The position numbers and the translations under genes were made by a program. Below the pieces are notes generated by a model. The model had not been told where the DNA came from and did not search any database. It saw nothing but the letters and a program-made list of their open reading frames with translations. Shown here piece by piece: positions 37,901-49,900 of a stretch of DNA of 64,000 nucleotides. Position 1 is the stretch's first letter. Each line of letters begins with the position of its first letter. Source of the DNA: Echinarachnius parma. Its lineage: Eukaryota > Echinodermata > Echinoidea > Clypeasteroida > Echinarachniidae. Location: contig JBAMJV010002102.1 in the NCBI GenBank assembly GCA_037951105.1, positions 124,001 through 188,000 of the forward strand, read 5' to 3'.

Positions 37901-40900
37901 TGTCAATTATGTTAGAAGAAATGCAGAATGCAATATAATCAAATTAATATTCTAATGTACAAAACAATACAAACGTTCATGAAGTAAAAACTGAATAAGA
38001 TATACATTTGATTTTTAAAACTTTAATCACCCAGAAGGGGAATATACTCAGTCATGTCAGAAAAGAAAAAGTTTTATTCAATATTATACAGATGTTAACT
38101 GGTGGTAGGGGAATATCATGGAATGTTCGTCTCCGAAAGATTTGAAATAATATTGAGGGAGGATATTAAGTCGAATATTGTCTTCACGAAATAGCATTTT
38201 GAGTCCTGATAGAACATTCCATTATATTTCCCAACAACAAAGTTATTTTACATGTTATATTATTTAGCTTTGTCTGTAGGTATAATTATAATTTAATCAT
38301 TACCATTCAATCAGCTGAGCTGAATACAAATTGGGGTTTTCCGAAGTGATATGGAAATCATTAGACAGTCATAATAGAAAAAAAAACTACGCTGTACAAA
38401 TCGAGTACACGCAGGCATCTGTAAAACGTCATACACGAGTGTAACAAGAGTGTACCCTTAACCCCGCCTGAAGTAGATGACATGTCAAGAATGCAGTACA
38501 GAAGCTACAAGTCACTTTTATCCTGTATCTATTTTAGCGTTGAACAAACGGTTGCAATCCATAGCATTGCCAGAAAATTCTTATAGATGTGCATGACAAA
38601 TCTCTCATATCGATCAATCGCCACTCTGAGGGTGTAATATAACAGTTATGCGGCTAACATATTGAAACAAGTTGACATCACATGACTTAGTTTATCCAAT
38701 AAACGACTCGTATTTGACCAAGTCAGATAACAGAACCCTTTAAGTACGAATGCTCGAAAAGCTTTTTGAAATCCAAACTTAATATGGTGATATGGAAATC
38801 ATATCTTACCTGTAACAGTAACGACAAACGAGCAACTGTCCATATTCCCGATTCCATCGTAGGCACTGATGGTGACCGTTGTGTTTCCAAAGTCAAAGGC
38901 ACTCCCGGACGCGTAGTCAGAGACGACTGTGACGTTCCCCGAATTGTCATCAACAGAAGGAGCATCCCATGTGGCATTAGCGGTGAACACTCCAGGATCG
39001 GTTGGCAGCACAGTATCACTTGGACACATGATTCGTGGATCCTCTCCATCTGAAAAAAATAAAAATAAATCAAACACATAAATCAAACACATAACTATCA
39101 ACATAAATATTGTCATTTAGACATTAAAGGGAATGTCACACCTTTCTATTCATTGTTGAATTGTAGGAATAACTAAATCTTATCAAACTGCGTTTTTTCT
39201 CTAAACAACCTGTACAGCTAAACAGCAAAGAAACAGTTAGAGGAGTTCCCTTAATATGTCTTTAAAAGTAGTAAAACTACTTGAATGAACCATGATTTGC
39301 CTACCTATTACGGAAATGTCGAACGAACACTCAGCCGAATTTCCACTTTCGTCGGTCGCTTGAACTGTCACCGTCGTGTTCCCGACGGCGAAGGCACTCC
39401 CGGGTTCGTAGCTTGAAACGACGTTGAAACTTCCGGAATTGTCGTCGACGAATGGAAGGGTCCAAGATACATTAGCAGTGTAAAACCCAGGGTCAGTTCG
39501 TCGAACCGTATTATCAGGGCACGTGATACGTGGGACTTCGAGATCTGAAAAAGAATACAGTAACAAACAAGTAGCATTTTTACGTGATGATGTTTCATCA
39601 GCTTTTCATGGTGTCTTCAAAAGGATGAAATGAATCTGCCACAGTAACGATGTGTAATTATTCATAATGTTTACTTTGCAACATTTATGATTGTGTAAAT
39701 TTACCCACATTTACGTTTAGATGATACTTAGATATTTTGTTCAAAATGGTAAAGTATTGCAGTTTATGGCTATTAATGATCTACGGAATGCATTAGTGTT
39801 TGTATGATCATAGTTGAACAGTAGCATAAAAAGCTTACCAATTACAGTAACATCAAACGAACAGTTGGCCGCATTTCCACTATCGTCGACTACGTGAATT
39901 GTTACTGTCGTATTTCCAAAGGCAAACGGACTCCCAGAAGGGTGGTCCTGACTAACTGTGAAACCTTCAGAATTGTCATCAACGAAAGGAATACTCCAGG
40001 TTACATTCGCCGTGTATAATCTAGGATCAGTTGATCGAACGGTATTATCGGGGCAGGTAATAACCGGCACCTCACGATCTGAAAAGTACACCACAATTGA
40101 ATAAATTAGCCTCATGATTAACATGATCATGGAAAATGAATCATTGTTTAAATAGTTGTGTCACATAACTTTATAAGAAATGCAGAATGCTTTATAATGA
40201 AACATTTAGGTATATATGTGAAATAATGAAAACATAAACATGAATTACAATTCAACGCTAAGATATGAATACGATTTTGAAAACTATGTAATTACTATAT
40301 GAGGGGAATATACTCAATCATGTTAGAAAAGATAAGATTTTATTCTAAATCATAAAGATTTTAACTGGTGAGGAATCCTGAGGGAACATTCCATGATGTT
40401 CCCCGACAACAAATTTATTTAATTTGTTATGTTATTTGACCTTGTCAATAGATTTTAACATTTAAGCAGCTGAGCTGAATACAAATTATGGCTTTCCGAA
40501 GGGATATGGATATCATTGTCAGTCGTAATAGAAAAAACTGCGCTGTACATATCGAGTACACGCAGGCATTTGAAAAATTTCAAATGCGAGTGTATCAAGT
40601 CGAGTAGATGACATCTCAAGAATGTAGTAAACAAGCTTGTAACTTTCATCATGTGTCTATTCCAGCGGTGAACATAACACTTGCAATCGATAGCATCGCT
40701 AGAAAATTCTCACAGATGTTCATGGACATTCTCTAATATCGACCAATCGCCGCACTTAGGGTTTGATATAATAGTTAGGTGGCGAACATACTAAATAAGG
40801 GGACACCACATGACTGAGTTTAGCCAATCCGCAATGAATAGTATGTCAGATAACATTTACGTACGAATGCCCGAAGAGCTTTTTTAAAATCCAAACTTGA

Positions 40901-43900
40901 TATGGTGATATGGAAATCATATCTTACCTATAACAGAAATGACAAACGAGCAACTGTCCATATTCCCGATTCCATCGTAAGCACTGATGGTTACCGTTGT
41001 GTTTCCAAAGTCAAAGGCACTTCCAGACGCGTAGTCTGAGACGGCTGTGACGTTTCCCGAATTGTCTTCAACAGAAGGAGCATCCCACGTGGCATTAGCG
41101 GTGAACACTCCAGGATCGGTTGGCAGCACAGTATCACTTGGACACATGATTCGTGGATCCTCGCCATCTGAAAAGAAACAAAGAAATCAAACACATAACT
41201 ATCTACATTAAAATTGTCATTTAAAAATTACAGGGAATATCATACTTTTGTAGTCATTGTGGAATTGTAACAATAACAAAATCTGATCAAACTGCGTTGT
41301 TGTTTGTTTTTATTCCAAACAACCTGAACAGCTAAACAACTTAGAACTGTTAGGGGGTCCTCTGATATGTCTTTAAAAGTAGTAAAACTACTTGAATGAA
41401 CCATGATTTGCCTACCTATTACGGAAATGTCGAACGAACACTCAGCAGAATTTCCACTTTCGTCGGTCGCTTGAACTGTCACTGTCGTGTTCCCGACGTC
41501 GAAGGCACTCCCGGGTTCGTAGCTTGAAACGACGCTGAAACTTCCAGAATTGTCGTCGACGAATGGAAGGGTCCAAGATACATTAGCAGTGTAAAACCCA
41601 GGGTCAGTTGGTCGAACCATATCATCAGGGCACGTGATACGTGGGACTTCGAGATCTGAAAGTACACAATAACAAACAAACAATATTTCATCAGCACCGT
41701 CCATAATGCCTTTATCATGTTTATAGGATGAAGTGAAATCTGCCATAGGAAAAATGTGTAATTAGTCATACTGTTTACTATATACACTGTAACACAGAAA
41801 AGTGTAGCAATCATTTCTCATTTAAGAATGAAATAATCATGTGACGTCTGAATTCGTATGCAAAGATGATTTCTCTCCCTTCCTCTCCAAGCACCAGCGT
41901 CCATATTTCCACCTTGCTCACATCGCACATTCATGCTTACATGGCAAATGCTACAATCATGAACTTAAAAGGGGTTTGCTCTAGTTTAATAAATTATTGG
42001 AATGCCGACATTACAGTATCACTTGGGCACATGATTCGTGGATCCTCGCCATCTGAAAAGAAACAAAGAAATCAAACACATAACTATCAACATTAAAATT
42101 GTAATTTAAACATTAAAAGGAATATCATACTTTTGTAGTCATTGTTGAATTGTAAGAATAACAAAATCTTATCAAACTGCGATTTTTAATTTTGTTTTAT
42201 TCCAAACAACCTGAACAGCTAAACAACTTAGAACTGTTAGGGGGTTCTCTGATATGTCTTTAAAAATAGTAAAACTAATTTAACGGACCATGATTTGCCT
42301 ACCTATTACGGAAATGTCGAACGAACACTCAGCAGAATTTCCACTTTCGTCGGTCGCTTGAACTGTCACCGTCGTGTTCCCGACGTCGAAGGCACTCCCA
42401 GGTTCGTAGCTTAAAACGACGCTGAAACTTCCAGAATTGTCGTCGACGAAAGGAAGGGTCCAAGAAACATTAGCAGTGTAAAACCCAGGGTCAGTTGATC
42501 GAACCATATCATCAGGGCACGTGATACGTGGAACTTCGAGATCTGAAAGTACACAATAACAAACAATATTTTCATCAGCACCATCCATGATGTCTTTATA
42601 GGATGAAGTGAAATCTGCCATAGGAAAAATGTGTAATTAGTCATGTTTACTATATACACTGTAACACAGAAGAGTGTAGCAATCATTTCTCATTTACGTT
42701 AAGTATTTACTTTTTATTTTTTATTTTATCTTATAGATTGACCGATTGGTAAAGTATGGCAGTGAATGGTACAAGTCAATGTTTAAACAGCTTGTTTCAC
42801 TTTCAATAAATTTGTAGGAGCACCGTTTAAATGTATAATAAGCAGCTTACCTATTACAATAACATCAAACGAACAGTTAGCCGTGTTTCCACTGTCGTCG
42901 ACTACGTGAATTGTTACTGTCGTATTTCCAAATGGGAATAGACTCCCAGATGTCTGGTCCTGACTAACTTCAAAACCTCCAGAATTGTCACCAACGAAAG
43001 GAATACTCCAGGTTATATTCGCCGTGTATACTCCGGGGTCAGCTGATCGAACGGTATCATTCGGACAAACTACTTGAGGGCGCTCCATATCTGAAAATAA
43101 ACAAACAAATAAGGCCTTAACATTTTACAATGATATTACAATACATTTCAATACATGTAATGAATGTCTCTTTCTTTCATTAAATTAAGAAAAGTCAGAA
43201 AAGTAGGAGGCTTAAAATGGTTGATTTGTTGATTTACAGAATAAGTAATATCATCACATCCTGATGATATAATTCCTTCAAACAAAATGTGAAAAGGATT
43301 TCACGTTCAATTATGATGTTGGAAGAATTGTTATGTATCTTTACCTATCACTCTTACACCAAATGTTATCAAACAATTGGCCTCATTTCCATCATCATCG
43401 TATGCACGAACATTAACCACACTGTCTCCGACGACATACACGTCAGACACGACGGAGACGTTTCCTGAATTGTCACCAAAGAAAGGTAGATTCCACGTCA
43501 CGTGGGCGGCGGGAAATTTGGAGTCTGTCTCTCGAACTATGTCATTAGCGTCTTTTCGCTCTGCGACGCAAGTGCGGCTACGGGGGATTTAAATTAGCTT
43601 TGATCGTCCCCGTACTCTGGCTACCGTCGCGATCTATTTGCAGTTTCGCAGTGAAGAATACGCGGAACGCCTCCTTGCTCGAGTGACATAGCGCGCTGAT
43701 TGGCTGACCCCGCTGACCTCTGGCTGACCCATTGAAGTAAGGGCTATACCGCCACCGATCTACATTGCTCCGTAGTCGGTGTACAGACAACGCTATTTCG
43801 GCCAACTACCGTCGTAGGTTTGGACGATACGCGGACATTTTCGGTCTGAGTGCGACCCCCCGCTAAGATTAGCGTTGTAGAACAACTTGCGTCGCCGTGC

Positions 43901-46900
43901 GAAAAGACGCTAATGGGACAGGTAATACGCGGGTCCTCGCAATATACACGCATGTCAACAGAGAGTATGTTCTAGCATCACTAATGACATTTTTATCTTT
44001 CACTGCTCTTCTTGTAAGTAGACATCGATATGAACTTTGTGTCATGTTAAATCCATGAACCTGCATGTGAACGTTCTTCTATATGTACATTTGAGAGAAT
44101 ACTGATGATTTAGCTGCCAACACATTCTGCTAGCCAGTATGCGTAATATCAGAAAAGGCAATACATGTTCATGAAATCTTTATAGCCGTTATACCGTCAT
44201 GAATAAAACATAGTGATTAGCTTACCTATCACGGAAATATTGAACGAACACTCTGCTGAATTTTCACTGTCATCGTATACTTGAATTGTGACCGTCGTGA
44301 TTCCAACGTCAAAAGAATTCCCAGACGCATGGCTCGGAACGACTGCAAAGCTTCCAGAATTGTCATCAACAGAAGGAATATTCCAAGTAACATTGGAAGT
44401 GTACACTCCTGGATCAGTCGATGCGACGATGCTGTCTGGACAAACTACATTTGGAGCTTCACGATCTGGAAAAGACAAACACAATAATGTTTATTAAGAC
44501 TTCGAATTGTTCAAATCGAGTCATTAGAACGTCACATAATATCATTACACTATACGATTAATTGTTCCACTTCGTGTTCTAAAGAATGTATAGTCGGTTT
44601 GCGATTGCACCTTGTAATAAGTGAGGATTGGTGAGTCCTGACAAGGACTGTTACTAGTCTTTCTTGATTAGGAAAATGGAATGTGGTAGTCCTGGAAAGG
44701 AATGTTGGTATTAGTTAATATTGAGCTTGCAGTTCTAAAGGTAAAAGGATGGGTGGTAGGATCCCTGTAAGATGGGCTCAACGTTTCGAACAGGTTGGCT
44801 GTCCGTCGCCAGGAATGAGTGTTACTAGTCTGTTTAGAATTCAGTATTAAGATGCGGACTGCAATCACAAATTTCCACTGTCTTCTAAAATAAACATTTA
44901 TCATGTTATGTATGCCTTATTGGTGTAATGATATGAGAGTAATGAGACACTAAATGTTTACCTTCGATGTTTATATGAAACGAACACGACTCGTGATTCC
45001 CGGCATCATCATATGCTGTCAGTGAAACCTCCTGCAAGCCGATATAGAAATCGCTTCCGTTGCTGCGACTGCTGTCAATGTGGGTTACTCCCACGTTATC
45101 ACTAACTTCGGGATGTGACCACGTGACAGCACTATGGTTACTTCCCTGGGCCGTTGCATATGTTGAATTTAGAGGACACAAGATAATAGGTGAGGACGTA
45201 TCTGTGGAGAGAAAACGAAACATTACACAAATTTAGTCTATGGATTACATTTATTTTAAATCCTTGAGTGCCAAGCTCACATTATTTGCGAATTAAAATG
45301 CACACAAATGCCATAGAGCATTAAAATCCCTTACACTTGTTAAAGACGTTATTGTGTTTTAAATAAGACCTACACGAATCAGTGACGGTGAATTCGGACA
45401 GATTTTCACGTTTTAAAACATAAGTAATCTAGATTAACTCCACCACATGCGGGATGAAATTGCTTCGGCCTATGATAACCTTACATCCCATGTGTAATGC
45501 GGGTGCATGCATGAACGATATTCAATATACTACGCAAACTCTATCATGAGTGGTTCTTGAAGAAACATAATTTGGTTGACTATTTTGGCATAAACATATA
45601 AAGCCCTGTGAACGTTGAACTTTGACATCATGACTTTCTAAATCGTATCCGTTTAGTAGTTCATGACGATAAAATACAGATACCAAGTTTGATATAAATC
45701 TGTCAACCTTTTCCTAAGCTACCGCAATGAACATAGCGAGTGCGAAGGGACGGATGGATAACATTACGGCCATTATTGTGCCAGATGAACAAAAAAAAGG
45801 ATGACAAAATAATACAGAAATGTTGTGAAAAAGCAATATTTTACCATTTTCACATCCTTTTATGCTGACAATATATTTCACTTCATGGTGTTCATTCCAG
45901 TTACCATATAACAATATTAATAGCTACACAGAGTAGATAATGTTTACTCAAGTATATAAGAACATGAACTACACGTCACAGATACCATGTGGATGCACTT
46001 TAATGCCTTATCTTGCTAACAAGCTAACCAATAATGCTACAAAAACTCACCTTATATGTTAATCCAATACGAACTTTTCAATAATAGCCGTAAGCTCCGA
46101 TAAACATATAGTTAAGATCTATAGTATGCCATACCTTGATAGACTATACTCCACACACTCGCGGCCTTTTCATCAAATCAAGAAGTCAGTTCGTTACGCA
46201 ATTATTTTGAATTCTATAGAACATAACGTGCAAATGTTGTAAATTTGAAAACTTACCACGACAAAACGGAACATCAGATGACAGAGCTGCGGTCGGTCCA
46301 CAAGTCACCGTATCGTTGCCTACCATGGTGTGCCCAATGTCGCAGATAAAGTTGCAGGACTCGGTATAGTTGATGTAGATGCGCTCCTGGCAAGCGTCGT
46401 TCAGTGATATGAGTGCAGCAGGGAACACTGGCAAAAGGCACTGTAGGACTGTACAAATAGTGGACAAAACGCAGTACAAATTTATGAACAAGAATAATAT
46501 GTCTGAATAACTGTAAAATATGGATAATTGTTCGATTATCAAAAGTATGATATGTATAGTAAGCAAGATTGTCTAGTTCATTGTTACTGTTAATGTAGAT
46601 CCGATCATGGCCATCGTCTTTCCGTAATATGAGTGCAGATAGGAACACTGGCTGTAGGCACTGTACGACTGTAACAAACGTTGACTAAGCGCAGTACGGA
46701 TTTATGAATAAGAAAAAAAGAAAGAATGTCTGCATTGAATAACGATAATTGTAATATAATCAAAACTAGACATGTAGACGATCTATAATAGTACGCAATA
46801 TTTTTTTAATTAGTTGATGTAGATGCGCTCAGGGCAATAGTCGTTCAGTGATATGAATGCAGATGGGAGCACTGACATTAGGCACTGTACGACTGTAAGA

Positions 46901-49900
46901 AATTGAGGGGGAAAAACGCAGTACGAATTAAAACAAATAAGAATCATGTTATGCCTACATTAAATAAGCAAAACTAGATAATCTATACTCTACGCAATCG
47001 TTTGTTATTATCAGTTGATGTAGATGCGCTCATGGCAAGAGTGATATGAGTGCAGAGGGGAAGACTTGCAAAATTCACTACGAATTCCCCCAAAAGTGGA
47101 GCAAAGACAGTCAAAAAGAGGACAGCACGCAGTACAGATTCATGTAAAGAAAATATAATGCCTATATTGAATACTGATCGAAGCTAGATTATCTATTCTA
47201 AGCCCAATAAGCTATTTTGTTGATAAGTTGATGTAGATCTGCTTCTGGCATGCGTTGTTAAATGAGCTTTTATTTAAATTTAAAGAATGGCAGACGGGAC
47301 CAATCGACTGCCAATCAAATGTGGACACAACTCGGTATTAAATTTTGCAAGAATGCGATATTAAAACCAATGAATGTGTATAATTATCATCGCATAATCC
47401 ATAAAGTTGTCCCTTGCAAATTATTCGTGATTCGTTAAGCTGCCAAACACTTACTTCCACATGTTGGTAGGTCACTGGACAGACTACCGTCTTCTACACA
47501 CGTGACGGTAGAGTTCCCAGTGCTGTTATACCCTGGTTCGCACTTGAAAGAGCATGTGGTATTGTACACTAGTGTTACGCCTTCCGTGCAGTTTGTCGCT
47601 GAATTTGGCATTGGTGATGGCGCCAGATAAGACGGAAACATCAAAGGGAGATCACACGTCACAACTGAAATAAATAATGTCATCAACAAACCGATTAGTC
47701 ATCTTTGAAGGTTTCCATGGTAAATGAGTGTATATAGAAGACGTGTAATATAAGGTACACCTTGTTGAAAATTCTTTCTAGGAACATTGGACGAGTGGAG
47801 ACCCACTAATCGCTCAATTGCCCACTAATTATACAATTAATCAATATATTTTTATTTTATATGTTATTTGAGAATAGTGAATACTTTCATATTTCAAAAA
47901 GGGGTTCAAATAACATGTTTACGTCAACCATCAGCTAAGATTTTATTATTATATTAAACAAATTATTTATGTTAGGAGCTCTCCGTCGCAAATTCGTTAT
48001 GCTACATCCTCATCTATCGAGTCTCATTTTTCGCTTTATTCATGATTTAGTATAATTTGTTTGGAAATGCTAGTGCAATTTACAAAACAAAAATCTAACA
48101 TTTACCTTCACAAGTTGGTAGGTTGTCTGATAGTCCATTACTCTCACAAGTTATGTTCTCATTTCCTATTAGGTCGAGGCCGACATCGCAACCAAACCGG
48201 CAGGTTGTCCTTGCAGTTATGTTGGTTCCATTGGTACATTGCTCAAGCAAGTTCGGAAATTCCCTGTTCGTTGCAGATATTGGGTAGAGATGCGCCGACG
48301 GCAACTCAGGTATGACGCACATTGCAGCTGGAAAATACATTATGAACACGTTTAAAACACTAATAAATTACCATTTAAAACGTGAAACAATCAACTTTAA
48401 CTAATTTAGTCCTGTTTTCCAAATGTAACTAACACATGCAGTTAATATGATGTTTAGAAAAAGAACATTATTTTGAGTGATATTGACGAACATAATTATC
48501 AAGTTACTTTTCAATATTTATGTGTGTTGATATCTTTTCCTTGGGGTTGAGTTGAATGCATACCAATAATGTCAAAGCCAAATAAACTATTACAAACAAA
48601 ACAGCAGGAAACGCAGAGGGAAAGAATAGCACAAATCAAAGACATTCATTCATTCACATTCGGTAAAATCGGATCTTGAAGTTTCAACCTTCCTTACCAT
48701 AAACTGAGAAGGAGAAACTGCAGTTATATTCCTCATGATCAACGATGAATACAGTGGCATTGGTGACCGATGGGTTGGAAGTAAAGTTGAAGGTGTATTC
48801 AGTGCCTTCGAACACAGGAAATCCCGATCCGCCATCAACAAGAACCTCAAGACGGTGTAGAGAAATCGGTTGGTCTGGAATATTCCATAGTAGACTTCCC
48901 AGGTACACGTCCGTTTCCAAATGAACATTCCGGCATACCGGTTGCAACAATTCTGTACGGTTTGACATTCATAAGCAAGGATCATGAGAATAAACTGTGT
49001 TTATATAATTTCCTTCAAGCAGCAAATGTGAATCTGAGACTTTACACCACATGCATGGAGATCAAGATATGTGAACGGATCGACATTTAAGCATATCCCT
49101 ATATACAGAAATTAGATATTAACATTTGTCCAAGATACGGCGGCATAAACTGCACACATACATTGGGACTTTGGTAACTAATCAAACGGTGACCTTTTGT
49201 TGGCGACGTACTGTTAAAGGGGTAGTACAGTTTTGGTAAGGCTAAACTTTAGTAACCAAAACCTGCAAAGAAACATTACAAACTAATAGTTATAACTCCA
49301 CCATGCTCGAAAGGTATACAAACTTACAAACGATTAAGTAAAAGGCCTGTTATCATTCAAAAAGAGCCATTACAACACACGTGTCACAGTACCATTACCA
49401 TTTCATAGCGGGGTTATCACCATTATAGCTCTTGAAATATTACTTGCCTTCAACGTGAACGTAGAAAGTGCACTCATCCTCTCTTCCATTCACCGAGACT
49501 CGGGTCACGCCCTGGTCGAACAACGACCCGTTTGTAGGGGTCGTGGTGAGGCCATCACCTACTGACGGCCACGTTACCGTTGCCATGTACGAGAATGCGT
49601 CTGTGGCAGTGGATATGTTGGCTGGGCAGTAAATCCGAGCTGATTAGCGCATGTCAAAGTAATTAAAGGACATTGTTATTAACATCACAATATTGAAAGA
49701 GCATCCACATCATTTGGTTCACGCATCAATCTGACAATTCACGTATATAATATAAGTTATTTGCCTCAGTGTAAGTCGAATTTTGCTTTCTACAAAGTTT
49801 ATTCATGTTATTTCCTGTCATTCTATGAATTTATGGTTATCTGATCAAATAGATAAATAAGAGGTACGAATGGCATATTAACCTGTTATGTTAACGTTAA

